The position numbers and the translations under genes are program-made. Under the pieces are notes generated by a model that ran no database searches, was not told the DNA's origin, and saw only the letters and a program-made list of their open reading frames with translations. DNA of 64,000 bases from Phytopythium helicoides. Lineage: Eukaryota > Oomycota > Peronosporomycetes > Pythiales > Pythiaceae. Below are positions 42,980 through 53,332 of the stretch, piece after piece. Where the stretch lies: the NCBI GenBank assembly GCA_024867545.1, contig JANFNE010000010.1, positions 62,001-126,000 on the forward strand, given 5' to 3'. Each line of letters starts with the position of its first letter. The stretch's first letter is position 1.

Positions 42980-45886
42980 TTGAAGCTGGCGGTCGAAATG
43001 GAGAACCAGGTCGATGACCTCCCGCGGCTCAACGGCGGCACCAAAGACGCTGGAGCCATCGACAGGTCGCTGCTGGAAGACGGTACGGACAATCAGAGCG
43101 AGCTTGCTTTGACGCAGCTGCTGCTTGGCGACCTTGGACCTTTGAGTGATGCTCCAGATGTCGAGGTCGAATGGCGAGACGGCTGTTTGGTGTCAGAAGG
43201 AAGTGATGCGTCCGTGTCTTCGCTCTCGGCAATCACCAATTCGTCAACTGCATCACGTAAATCGTCTAGTGTTGTATCGAGCATTGCACTTGATCTGAGC
43301 TCTAGCCACTCGTCGAGCCACGAGGATGACTCCGTCGGAATTGAAAGTGACCACGAGCTCGATGCCAGCATATCCAGTTACAATAGTAAACATGCACCTC
43401 GGGAGGACTCAGGTAGTGGAATGAATTCGCTGAGTTCGTTGAGTTCATTAAGCTCTCTCTCCTCGACTTCATCGAATCTGACACAGCAGAGCGCGTATCC
43501 TACTCGCCCAAATCTCCAGATCGATAATCTACCCTGTCCTATTGTGCCTGATCCACGGTCAAACCACGCACCGAATGGTGCAGATTACAGCGAGTGGATT
43601 ACAAACTGGGAGATAGATCAGTACATTACCCCTGAGGTTCTCTCTTCGTTGACGGCTTCTGAGCCAGTTGAGCTACACATTGAAAGTAGCTGGGGTGATG
43701 GCTCAGAAGACCAAGGAGTGCTCGCTGACGGCAATGTGAGGTCATGCTTGGATGCCTCGGCTAAAGCTACGATTCTTCAAGACGTTGCTGATCAAGATGA
43801 TTACGTCGGGTTCGGCGAGCTTTGCACTATTTTTCAAGAGTACGTTCCATGTCGAGACGAAGCGATCCTCGACGTTGGTTGCGGAGCATCAAGAGTTTGC
43901 CGAGAGTTGGTCTTTTGCGGCTACAATAACGTGTACGGCATCGACAAGTCTGCTCAAATGATTACCTATCAGCAGCAACAAGCAGAGGAACTCCGCGAGT
44001 TTGTACAGTTCTTGGAGATGAATGTGGCTGCGCTGGGGTTTCCCGATTCATTTTTTGACTGTATATTCTGGAAAGCGACCTTAGACAGGATCGCATATTC
44101 AGCCAGTAATTCTCGTGAAGAGCATCTATTGCATGCGTTACAGGAAATCACGAGGTGTTTGCGACCGGGGGCATTGTGGATAAGCGTGTCTGGCGCCAAC
44201 GTCGATATTCTCGATGAAGAAAAGGTTGCATCTGATTCTTCGGTAGTTTGGTGGGAATGGGAGCAAGTGCAGCAATTCCTAGCTGGTAACTATGTCGCTG
44301 TGGAAAAATACGAGTGTGGAACACCGTTTATTCTTCGCGGGAAAATAGTAAAACCCTTCGTAATTCGCGTATTGCGTCGTGTCGAGTCGCAAAGGCAACG
44401 GGATGTGCGATGGGCCAATACCATCATCAAAAGGAAGCAGCTACAGAAAGAAATTGAGATTCGCAGTAAATGGAGGAGTGTTCACACCTGCCAACATCTC
44501 GAGTTAGAAGTGCGAGAGCGAGAGCTTCCTCTGATGGTATATGAAGACGTCATGTCCAAGCAATTCAGTAACGAAACCTCGTACGAGCATAGCAGAATAG
44601 ATAGAGAGAAGTTGCGCTTTCAGATTTATTCAAACATTCTGGAAGACGAGCGGATTAACATGATCCAGGAAGACGAACTGGGTGTTTTTATTCGCACGTG
44701 CGCTCTAGAGACGCGAAGATACGTCCATTATCTTGTTGTTCTATGGGTTGAAAGCGTTCTGATGGCATTACCGACAAAGGAAAAAGTGGAGGTGACAACT
44801 GCAATCACCAAGTCGAACGGTAGTATTGCAGATGCAGAGCACTCAATGATAGCCACTGACCATCCATCAAAGGATGTCATTACAGAAATGTTGACTTCCA
44901 TCGTTGACTTTGTGATTCTTTCTAAGCCCGCTCAAGTTGGTGTGGGCATCACAAACGCGATAGAAACGGGTACTGAAAGATCTGAGGGACTTGAATTTGA
45001 CTCTGCTAATTCAGACGGAGATTTTGGCGTTCGGGGTTCTGATGGGGAGTTAGCAGGGTTTCAGTCGCCAGATATTGCTGATGCTGGATCCGAAGTCCAC
45101 TCTACTCGGCTCCCTGGCAATACAGGTATCGAAGTGACTGTTTTCAATCCAGTCTCTGATGTGTTGAAGTCTATCATCGACGAGACTCTTTTAGTCTTCT
45201 CGTTGACAGACAGTACGATCCGTCGTCTGAACAACATCAACTCCAATCATCACATAAGCAAAAGTGAAGTGCTCAAGGAGACTGATTTTGATTCTGTTGA
45301 GCAAGACGGAGATTTCGCTCTACCAGACGAAAGGCAGCAGCTACTTTCCGACTTGTGTGCAGACGGTTCCCTTCCAGCCACGGAAGTCGAAGAATCGACT
45401 ACAGAAGCAAATTCATCAATTCAATCTCCATGGCTGGAAGTAAAAATTGACCGCAATGACGATCTGCCTCTGGAAAGAGACATCCCAGCCAGCTTTGACA
45501 CGTTGGTTCCACCTGTTCTCGCCAGCACCAACGATTGCTATCAACATGTTTTGAAGTGCATAGAGGCTATCATTGAGTCAGCCATGATCAATCTGGGTGA
45601 TAACAGCATTCTTAAAGCCCAATCTAGCGAATTTATGCCTCTTGCCACTGATGAAAGATCCACTCACGTGGCGGAAGAGAGCTCGCCGATACCCCCGTCA
45701 ATATCTTGTATCACTGCTGAGCAGAGCACTCGTCAAACTCCAAAGCCTTTCCAAAATGGAATGACTGATAGCGCTGAAAACAGTCCTGACATATTGCAAG
45801 CATGCCGCGATGTGATGGAGGCTCTGCTGTTGCGTGTTTGCGGCGATTCCAACACATTTGCCCCGCACCGAACCACTTCAACATGA
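42980..45886 (+). CDS. Large protein with embedded class I SAM methyltransferase domain
   Basis: An uninterrupted frame of 968 codons (start 42980, or ATG 42998). The first 220 residues are Ser/Asp/Glu-rich and low complexity. A Rossmann methyltransferase domain follows at about residues 270-460: motif I ILDVGCGASRVCREL, NVYGIDKSAQMI, LGFPDSFFDCIFWKATLDRI and EITRCLRPGALWISVSG. This resembles the METTL13/EEF1AKNMT and METTL12 type. The remaining 500 residues have a coiled, charged section (VRWANTIIKRKQLQKEIEIR) and acidic low complexity. Codons are AT-richer than in neighbouring housekeeping genes. The substrate is unknown. It is one of the few long genes here with no frame break. Confidence 0.75.
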   Translation: MKLAVEMENQVDDLPRLNGGTKDAGAIDRSLLEDGTDNQSELALTQLLLGDLGPLSDAPDVEVEWRDGCLVSEGSDASVSSLSAITNSSTASRKSSSVVSSIALDLSSSHSSSHEDDSVGIESDHELDASISSYNSKHAPREDSGSGMNSLSSLSSLSSLSSTSSNLTQQSAYPTRPNLQIDNLPCPIVPDPRSNHAPNGADYSEWITNWEIDQYITPEVLSSLTASEPVELHIESSWGDGSEDQGVLADGNVRSCLDASAKATILQDVADQDDYVGFGELCTIFQEYVPCRDEAILDVGCGASRVCRELVFCGYNNVYGIDKSAQMITYQQQQAEELREFVQFLEMNVAALGFPDSFFDCIFWKATLDRIAYSASNSREEHLLHALQEITRCLRPGALWISVSGANVDILDEEKVASDSSVVWWEWEQVQQFLAGNYVAVEKYECGTPFILRGKIVKPFVIRVLRRVESQRQRDVRWANTIIKRKQLQKEIEIRSKWRSVHTCQHLELEVRERELPLMVYEDVMSKQFSNETSYEHSRIDREKLRFQIYSNILEDERINMIQEDELGVFIRTCALETRRYVHYLVVLWVESVLMALPTKEKVEVTTAITKSNGSIADAEHSMIATDHPSKDVITEMLTSIVDFVILSKPAQVGVGITNAIETGTERSEGLEFDSANSDGDFGVRGSDGELAGFQSPDIADAGSEVHSTRLPGNTGIEVTVFNPVSDVLKSIIDETLLVFSLTDSTIRRLNNINSNHHISKSEVLKETDFDSVEQDGDFALPDERQQLLSDLCADGSLPATEVEESTTEANSSIQSPWLEVKIDRNDDLPLERDIPASFDTLVPPVLASTNDCYQHVLKCIEAIIESAMINLGDNSILKAQSSEFMPLATDERSTHVAEESSPIPPSISCITAEQSTRQTPKPFQNGMTDSAENSPDILQACRDVMEALLLRVCGDSNTFAPHRTTST

Positions 45887-46074
45887 AACTGCAATATATA
45901 ATTCACTGAGCCTTCCGATGTATCACTTCCCACAATACCTGTAAAAATTGGTTGCCAGTCAAAAAGCGCGCCAATCACTACACCACATTTCCCGCCACCC
46001 CGTTGAGTGCTGCGCTCTCTGCTCGGCCCACGACACCAAGCAGCTCCGACGCTCGAGTCAACAGGTCGTTGAGG

Positions 46075-47201
46075 ATGACGGAGGTGACGGCCGAGGAGAT
46101 CGACGTGGCGCTGCGCGGGTTTCTGCCGCTCATGAGCTGCAAGGAGGCGACGGTGGGGAACCTCTTGGAGAAGCTGGCGGAGGCGTTCGAGGTCGACACG
46201 AAGGACTTGAAGGCAGAGTGGAGGAAGTTCGTGAAGCAGAAGGCTATGGAGCTCGTGGTGCTGTGCCACGACTACAAGGAGGTGATGGAAGAGGCGGGCG
46301 CCAGTGAGCCAGACGACAGAGAGCAAGGGAAGAGTGACGAGGAAGAGGAGGAGCTACCACGTGCACGCAGCAACGGCGTGCGGTCAAGGACACCGACAAA
46401 GAGGTCTCGTATCATGATCTCCGATGAAAGCGAGGAAGTTGAAAGTGAGGAAGAAGCAGGGTCCTGAAGCAGACCAAGGCGCGTCGGACTCGGACGAAGC
46501 ACCTGCAAAGCGTAGAAAGACTACGGTGGGGATTGCAATTCCGAGTGCTTTGCAATTGACTTTGATGCTAACGGTTGTGCGATTACAGAAAGTAAAGGAG
46601 GTAAAGAAATCAAAGACCAAGGCACCAAGCGCCAAAAAGTCCCCGACGCCAGCAAAATCCAGAGCACCCAAAATGCCAAAGACCGCAGACCCCCCAGGCT
46701 TGGCGGCACTGAAAGAGTTAGGGCGTGCCGCAGGAGTTCTAAAGTACGTAATGATGGCCTCTATTGTTGCGATCAAAGACATCTAACGTTTCGTAATGCT
46801 TATGGTGTAGTCCTCGAGTGTACAAGGCTCTCAAGGGGGCTTCTTCGACCGAAGAGGCCGAAGACATTCTCCGTGAACGACTGCAGGAGACAGGCATTCG
46901 GTTCACTGGGTCATATCCAAGCTCACGAGACATCACGACCGCCAAAAAGAAGCGGGCGCGAGACAAGGAGCTGGAAGATATTGACACGAGCCTTATCATC
47001 ACGGACACCCGGCCCCGACGTTCGTCGGCGCACGCCGTTTCGTATGCCCCGCCTCCAGCTGCCGAGGCTGGAGAGGATCTGGTGGGTGGATTCGGCAAGG
47101 AGGAGGACGACGAGGACGACGAGGACGAGGCTCAAGATGAGCCAGACGAGTCTGAAGCAAGTGGATCCGAGTCAGAAGAAGAATCCGAGGCTGAATTTTA
47201 A
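46075..47201 (+). CDS. DEK_C - HIRIP3/CHZ-type histone chaperone
   Basis: The N-terminus (residues 1-65, VTAEEIDVALRGFLPLMSCK ... EWRKFVKQKAMELVVL) is a DEK_C-like domain. An acidic/basic linker (DEEEEELPRARSNGVRSRTP) includes an intron at about 46530-46590. The C-terminal part (LAALKELGRAAGVL / NPRVYKALKGASSTEEAEDI / LRERLQETGIRFTG) matches the HIRIP3 H2A-H2B chaperone motif, which includes the CHZ motif. An intron at about 46744-46810 splits it. The acidic tail (EEDDEDDEDEAQDEPDESEA) suits histone binding. HIRIP3 works with HIRA and CK2 in animals. One frame change lies near 46465. Confidence 0.75.
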
Positions 47202-47379
47202 GCTTGCCTCTTGCGTCATGGGAGGTTGTTGCCAACCTTCCTATCTGGTTGGGGCGTGAATGAATGAACTTCTAGACAATTTCGTTTTATTTGCCGAGTA
47301 GTGTCACATTGCTTGAGTGCCGAGACTTTAGTCAAAGACCTCGAAATATCGCCTGGCAACTATTTATGAGTGCGCTCAC

Positions 47380-48090
47380 ATGTTTATCAGTACCAAACGT
47401 GTCTGGAATAGCCCAAGCGTATCTTGCAGAGCAATGGATGCGATCAGGAGGTGTTGCTCATGGTCAATCTCTTCGTCCATTAAAGCACTCACAAGCGCAG
47501 AAGAATGCTGGGACTGGATGCTTTGCTTCGACGATTCCCCTTTCAGTCGCCGACATCCAACAATCTTGACGAAGGGCAATGACCACCAAACTCCGTTCAT
47601 TGGTTCGGAATGGCTAGAAGTCGAAGAGCCTGTTGGCTACTTTTTCCCTCGTATGGAGCGAAAACGTCGACTGCTACTACTTGATCAGGTACATCACGTC
47701 CTTCGGTATGATGATTGCAAGCGTGTCACTCGCATCCACGACATCAGCCTAGTTACCTGCGTGGAAGCATGCGGGAGCGACGGGATGCCGATGTGGTGGA
47801 TGTCGATCCTGGACCCAGTATCCCTCCACGTCTGGGTAGTGCATTTCCCTACGCGCGAACGCATTCAAGCTTGGGCTGCCTTGCTCAAGGTGGTCATTCA
47901 AATAACTGGGAGCAGAGCCATCGTCCAGGACATTGTGGAGCTCGACAACCAGCAACCTGAGGTGCCAGAATTGACCACGCCAGCAGACTCGGCAGCCAAA
48001 GAGATGGCTATGCAACAGTCATACGCACAGTCTATCTTCTGTGGCATGGCACGAGAGAGTAGGAAGGCACCAGCAATCGTGAACGCGTAG
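47380..48090 (+). CDS. Hypothetical protein with PH-like core
   Basis: An open frame of 236 codons. The conserved-looking part starts near 47600: EWLEVEEPVGYFFPRMERKR, LLLLDQVHHVLRYDDCKRVT, WMSILDPVSLHVWVVHFPTR and ERIQAWAALLKVVIQITGSR. Strands followed by a C-terminal helix suggest a pleckstrin-homology fold. The first 60 codons look like non-coding DNA, so the true start may be an ATG further in or lie upstream in an exon I did not find. No family was recognised. Confidence 0.4.
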   Translation: MFISTKRVWNSPSVSCRAMDAIRRCCSWSISSSIKALTSAEECWDWMLCFDDSPFSRRHPTILTKGNDHQTPFIGSEWLEVEEPVGYFFPRMERKRRLLLLDQVHHVLRYDDCKRVTRIHDISLVTCVEACGSDGMPMWWMSILDPVSLHVWVVHFPTRERIQAWAALLKVVIQITGSRAIVQDIVELDNQQPEVPELTTPADSAAKEMAMQQSYAQSIFCGMARESRKAPAIVNA

Positions 48091-48404
48091 GCGATCGGCA
48101 GAACCCTTGTCAGAGCGAAATGTATTACGAAAGTTGTCCAAACTTTTCCGTCGCTGCATTTTGCCCCGCGTACTTCTACAGCCCGCGCCATCTCACCGGC
48201 CGCGTCGCACTCGCCAAGATGCCTGCACCCGGCTCGCTGTTGCCCTGCCCACCCGACCACCGCCACCCTGTTTCCAAGGCGCGCCATGTCCGAGCCGACA
48301 AAACCTCCAAACGAATCACGGAGCGCCGCCACCCTGTTACCGCTCGCACGCCGCGTCCGACGAGCGTCAAGAACCACTAAAAGCTGCATTCAGCGTCGAC
48401 CTGC
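48091..48404. other. Convergent spacer
   Basis: About 310 bp between the PH-like stop and the RPL17 stop. I saw no gene. Confidence 0.35.
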
Positions 48405-48974
48405 TTAGGCCGAGACGCCGCCGCCCGACTTGAGGCGGAGCTGGGCCTGGCGCTTGCGCGAGACCTTGACGACCTTGGCCTCCTCGGCGGCCTTGGCGAC
48501 GTTGGCGCGCTTCTCCGTGAGGATGAGCTCAATGTGCGCCGGGTTGGCCATGTAGGGGCCAATGCGACCGTGGGCGCGGTAGGTGCGGCGGCGCTGCTTG
48601 ATCGCGGCGTTGGCCTGGGCGTGCGAGATGTAGAGGTTGTCCGTGTCCAGGCCCTTGACCTCGGCGTTGGCCTCGGCGTTCTTGACGAGGTCGAGGATGA
48701 TCTTGGTGGCCTTCTGGGGCCACTTGCACTTGTCGCCGGCGGCGCCGCGCAGCTTGCCCTGCGCGTGGCGGCCGCAGCCGCCCGTGAACTTGGTGAAGGG
48801 CACGGCCTGCTTGTACTCGAGCACGGCCTCGAGGAAGCTCTTGGCCTTGCCGAGCGGCATGCCCTTGATGGCGTGGCACACCTCGCGGCAGTGCTTGAAG
48901 TGCACGCGCAGGTGCGAGCCGCGGGCCTTGGCGGCGCGCTGCGCGTCCTCCGGTTCCTGGCTGTAGGAAGGCAT
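48405..48974 (-). CDS. rpl17: 60S ribosomal protein L17 (uL22)
   Basis: A single-exon gene of 189 codons starting [20 protein letters not shown]. It includes [40 protein letters not shown] and [20 protein letters not shown], diagnostic of eukaryotic uL22. The protein sits at the polypeptide exit tunnel. Codon use is extreme (nearly all G/C-ending), as expected for a highly expressed gene. The frame is intact. Confidence 0.97.
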   Translation of the reverse strand: MPSYSQEPEDAQRAAKARGSHLRVHFKHCREVCHAIKGMPLGKAKSFLEAVLEYKQAVPFTKFTGGCGRHAQGKLRGAAGDKCKWPQKATKIILDLVKNAEANAEVKGLDTDNLYISHAQANAAIKQRRRTYRAHGRIGPYMANPAHIELILTEKRANVAKAAEEAKVVKVSRKRQAQLRLKSGGGVSA

Positions 48975-49337
48975 GACTTTGTTGCTTCACGTTCGGGTTC
49001 TGGAAACTGGCGGCTGGCTTGGCGCCCGCCAGCGATGCCTTGGCGGCGCAGTGGCAGCTCCACCACCAATCGAAAATCCCCCCCGGCGGGCGGCAACCGG
49101 TATATGCGCTCCGCCAATCAGCGCCGCTGAACATTATAGAACCAACCGGTATTTCTTACCACCTTATACACTGAATTAGATATGTATGTTGACCAATTAT
49201 CAGCCGAACGTAAAAAATAAGGAGAGAAACTGGTGTGGAACCGGTATTACAACCTTCAAAGCGCGGGAAAAACCAAAGCGCGCGAACTAAAAAAGCAACC
49301 GCATCCGAGAAAGTGCGGTGGTGGCGGCGGCGGCGCG
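48975..49337. promoter_or_regulatory. Putative bidirectional promoter (RPL17/MSH6)
   Basis: A 363-bp divergent spacer. It carries CCAATCAGCG at 49114-49123, identical to both boxes of the FtsZ/ASCC2 promoter, and CCAATTATC at about 49193. The segment 49130-49220 is AT-rich compared with its flanks. Confidence 0.4.
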
Positions 49338-52300
49338 ATGAGCAAGCCGCGGGGCAAGCAGACGTCGCTGCTGAGCTTCTTCAGCCCGCCGAGCGGCGCG
49401 TCGTCGGCCGAGAAGTCGGCGGCGCGCGGCAGCTCCAGCGCCAAGAGCGGCGGCGGCGGCGGTGCGAGGGGCAAGCGCGGCAGCGACGCGGTGGCCAAGC
49501 GCATCGCCTTCTCGCCCAAGGAGGGCGGCAAGCGCAAGCAAAGCGAGCCCAAGGAGAAGAAGCGCAAGGAGGAAGAGGAAGAGGAGGAGGACCCGGCTTC
49601 GCCTGGGAGTGTGGCGCACAAGGAGTTCCTCGGCTCGAGCTCGGAGGAGGAGCCGATCAAGCCCAGCAAGGTGAAGGCCGCGAGCAAGGCCAAGAAGGAG
49701 GAGGAGCAGCCTCCGCCTACCAAGCGCCAGAGGATCTCGGTTGGAGGGTCAAAGAAGGTGATCATCCAGGACGACAGCGACTCAGATGTTGACATGCCTG
49801 AGGCAGAGCCTGCCAAGACCACTTCAACATTGCGCTCGGGTCGCCGGACTGCGCCGGTCAAACGCTCGCGAGCTATCATCACTAGCGACGATGAGGAAGA
49901 GGAAGAGGCGGAGGATGACAACGACTCAGAGTTTAGTGCTGGTGCTGCGAGTGAGGAGGATGATGATGATGACGACGACGACGATGACGAAGACGATGAC
50001 GAAGACGACGAGGTTGAGGAAGAGGTGTCCGAAGAGGAAGCTCCGAAGCCCAAGCGCTCCAAGGCGAAACCTGCACGAACGCCTGTGAAGGCATCTAGTA
50101 AGCCTTCTTTCTTGTCACCTCCGTCTGGTGGAAAGAGCAAGTCACCTTCGGGCAGACCAACGCCGAGCCCGTCGCCACCCAATTCTACCGGCAAGAAAAT
50201 TGAGGCATCATCGGCATCTTCAGAAGCAAACATGTCTGGCGTACCTGCGGGCGTATTTGGTGCTGGCTGTCATACACACGACTCACTTGCGTTCCTCAAC
50301 GAGAAGCGCAAGGATTTGAACGGCAACAAACCCAATGACCCAGAGTACGACCCACGCACTCTATACGTTCCGCCAGACTTTGTCAAGAAAGAGACACCGG
50401 CAATGGTGCAATGGTGGGAAGTGAAGCAGCGCAACATGGACACCGTTCTCTTCTTCAAGGTTGGCAAGTTCTATGAGCTATTCATATGGATGCAGATATT
50501 GGCTTCAAGGAGCTTGGGCTAATCTATATGAAGGGTGAGAAGGCTCATTCCGGCTTTCCGGAGATCGCATACTCTAAGATGTCGTCACAGCTGGTAGCGA
50601 AGGGCTACCGTGTTGCTCGTGTCGAACAAACCGAGACTCCTGACATGCTCAAGGAGCGGAACAGCTCGCTGGCGAAGAAGGCCAAGGTTGTCCGTCGCGA
50701 GGTGTGCTCGCTGCTGTCGATTGGCACCAACACCGTTAGCTTCTTGGACGCGCGCATTTCTGCTCGGGAGCAAGCGTACATCCAAGTACTTGCTTGCCTT
50801 GAAGGAGATGCAAGACGGAAACTCGTACGGACACCATCCATCAAACGGCGTCGTCACATCACTTCGCTTTGGTGTATGCCTTATCAACTGCGCGACAGGA
50901 GCAGTTCAGCTCGGCGAATTCAGCGATACGGAGCCAGCGCGATCGACTCAAGACCCTTTTCGCGCAGTTCACGATTGTTGAGGTCGTGAACGAACGCGGA
51001 GGGACTCTCTGAAGATACGCGATTGATGCTCAAGTTTGCAGCTCCGGATGCTGTGCGCAGTGAGCTGCGTGCTGGTAGCGAGTTCTGGGACGCCCAACGA
51101 ACTGTGGATGAACTCAACAGCGCTGGCTATTTCGCAGAGAGTGGGTGGCCTGAGTCGGTGCTTGCCTTTCTCGAGATGGACAAGACAGTGAAGGCCGATG
51201 GCATGCTAGCGATCAGCGCTCTTGGCGGCTGCATCTGGCACCTCCGGCGCTGCATTATCGATCAGGAGCTAATCTCTCTGGGTAACTTCAAGCGCTATGT
51301 GCCCGGCTGATGAAGAAGCTGATTCTAAGCGCCAAGAAGCTGTCACTGAGGAGGATGGTGAGCTTCGGCAGGAATACGTCGTGCTGGATGTCCAGACGAT
51401 TCAGAACCTGGAGATCCTCACCAATAGCTACAATGGGTCGCGCTCTGGTTCTCTCATCGATATTCTGGACAAGACAGTGACCCCTTTTGGCAAGAGATTG
51501 TTTCAAGAGTGGGTTCTCAAGCCTTTGTGCAAGATCTCTGCTATCAACGAGCGACTTGATGCAGTTCAAGAACTCGGAGCCCATGGCGAGCTACTTCTCG
51601 AGCTACGTGACCGCTTGAAAGCTCTTCCTGATCTCGAGCGCTTGCTGTCACGTATTCATGCACTTGGATCAACCCACCGTGCTCGCGAGCACCCTGACAG
51701 CCGGGCGATAATGTACGAGAACGAGACGTACAACATCCGCAAGATCCGCGACTTTGTGGCTGTACTGAATGGTTTTGGCTCAGCAGTTGCGCTTACAAAT
51801 GAGCTGGGTGCTCAGCTTGCGCGAATGGATTCACCTCTGCTGCAAACCTATTCTCAAGGTCCACACCGGCGATGACCGAGGGTCATTGACCAGCGGCCAC
51901 TTCCCAGACCTCACGGCAAAGCTTGAGTTCTTCCGCCATTCGTTCGACCAGGCAGCGGCGCAGAAAAGCGGTGTCATCATTCCACAAGAGGGCGTGGACC
52001 CTGAGTATGATGAGTCCTGCGCCGAAATCGCAGAGGTCGAGGCCGAGTTTGAAGCGTACCTACGTGAGCAGCGATCGGTTCTTGGATGCAAGCAGCTCTC
52101 GTATTTTAGCACAAAAAAGAAGGAGGATCGCTACCAGCTTGAAGTGCCAGAGAGCGCCATCTCCGGCAGCCGGAAGCAACCGAAGGAGTACGAGCTCAAG
52201 TCTCGGAAGAAGGGTTACAAGCGATTCCACTCCCCAAAGATTCGCTCACTTCTCAAGCGTTTGGCAGCGGCTGAGGACCGAAAGGAGAATGCGTTCAAGG

Positions 52301-53293
52301 ATCAGACTCGGCGTATGTTTCACAAGTTTGACGAAGACTACAAGAGTTGGATGAAGGCTGTGCAGTGCCTCGCGGTACTTGACTGCCTCCTAGAGCCTGG
52401 CGCTCGTGAGCAGCCAGAGCGATGGTTATATTCGCCCAGAGTTTGTGGCTAGTGATAGCCCATTCGTTGACATCACGGACGGTGTTCATCCGTGCGTTGC
52501 TGCTTCGTTCGACGGAGATTTCATCCCGAATGGCACACAAATTGGAGCCAACGGTAGCAAGACGTCCATGCTACTGCTGAGCGGTCCCAACATGGGCGGT
52601 AAATCGACACTGCTGCGACAGACGTGCGTTCTGGCGCTGATGGCTCAGCTCGGGTGCTTCGTCCCAGCGACAAAGTGCCGGCTCAGCCCTGTCGATCGCG
52701 TGTTCACGCGTATCGGTGCTTCTGACCGCATTCTTGCTGGCCAGAGTACTCTATTCGTTGAGCTTGCCGAGACAGCCACGATCCTTCGACATGCGACGCG
52801 TCATTCGCTCGTTATCCTGGATGAGCTAGGTCGCGGCACCTCCACTTTTGACGGCACGGCCATTGCTTACGCTGTTGTGGAACACCTCGTGCGCGATGTC
52901 AAGTGCCGTTCGCTGTTTGCAACGCACTACCACTCGCTTGTGGAGGAGTACGAGGCTCACGAGAATGTGACGCTCGCCCACATGGGCTGCCTTGTGGATC
53001 CGGAAAACGAGCGACGCGTCACTTTCCTGTACAAGCTGTCACCAGGTATGTGCCCAAAGAGCTACGGTATCAATGTGGCTATGCTCGCTCGGCTGCCCCA
53101 GGATGTCATTGACTGCGCTGCTCGCAAATCGGAAGAGTTTGAGCGCGCTCTTCAGCGCCAGCACGAACTCCACAATCTCGAAGTTTCCCAATCAATGGTG
53201 GAGAAGCTCGTCAGTGGTGACGATGTGGACATGGACGCGCTCCTTGACGCGTGGCGGAGCGCTCAGCGCGCACTCAGTGAGGTGGAAGGCTGA
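49338..53293 (+). CDS. msh6: DNA mismatch repair protein MSH6
   Basis: The N-terminus has a PCNA-interacting box (QTSLLSFF, residues 8-15), then a long charged linker with an Asp run (about 49957-50015). The mismatch-recognition domain follows (VGKFYELF, then MDADIGFKELGLIYMKG; YRVARVEQTETPDML). Lever and clamp regions lead to the ATPase: LLLSGPNMGGKSTLLRQT (Walker A), STLFVELAETATILRH, SLVILDELGRGTSTFDGTA (Walker B and signature) and LFATHYHSL. MSH6 pairs with MSH2 to recognise base mismatches and small loops. Single-base breaks occur at about 50482, 50800, 50940, 51012, 51300, 51865 and 52420, several in invariant sequence. No intron is needed. Confidence 0.93.
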
Positions 53294-53332
53294 ACTCACC
53301 AGAGTAAGAGGGAAGTAAATGAAGTAAACTAA

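Noticed and set aside
49957..50015. Run of GAC/GAT codons as an independent microsatellite feature
   Set aside because: It codes the acidic linker of MSH6 in frame and is normal for this protein's disordered N-terminal region.
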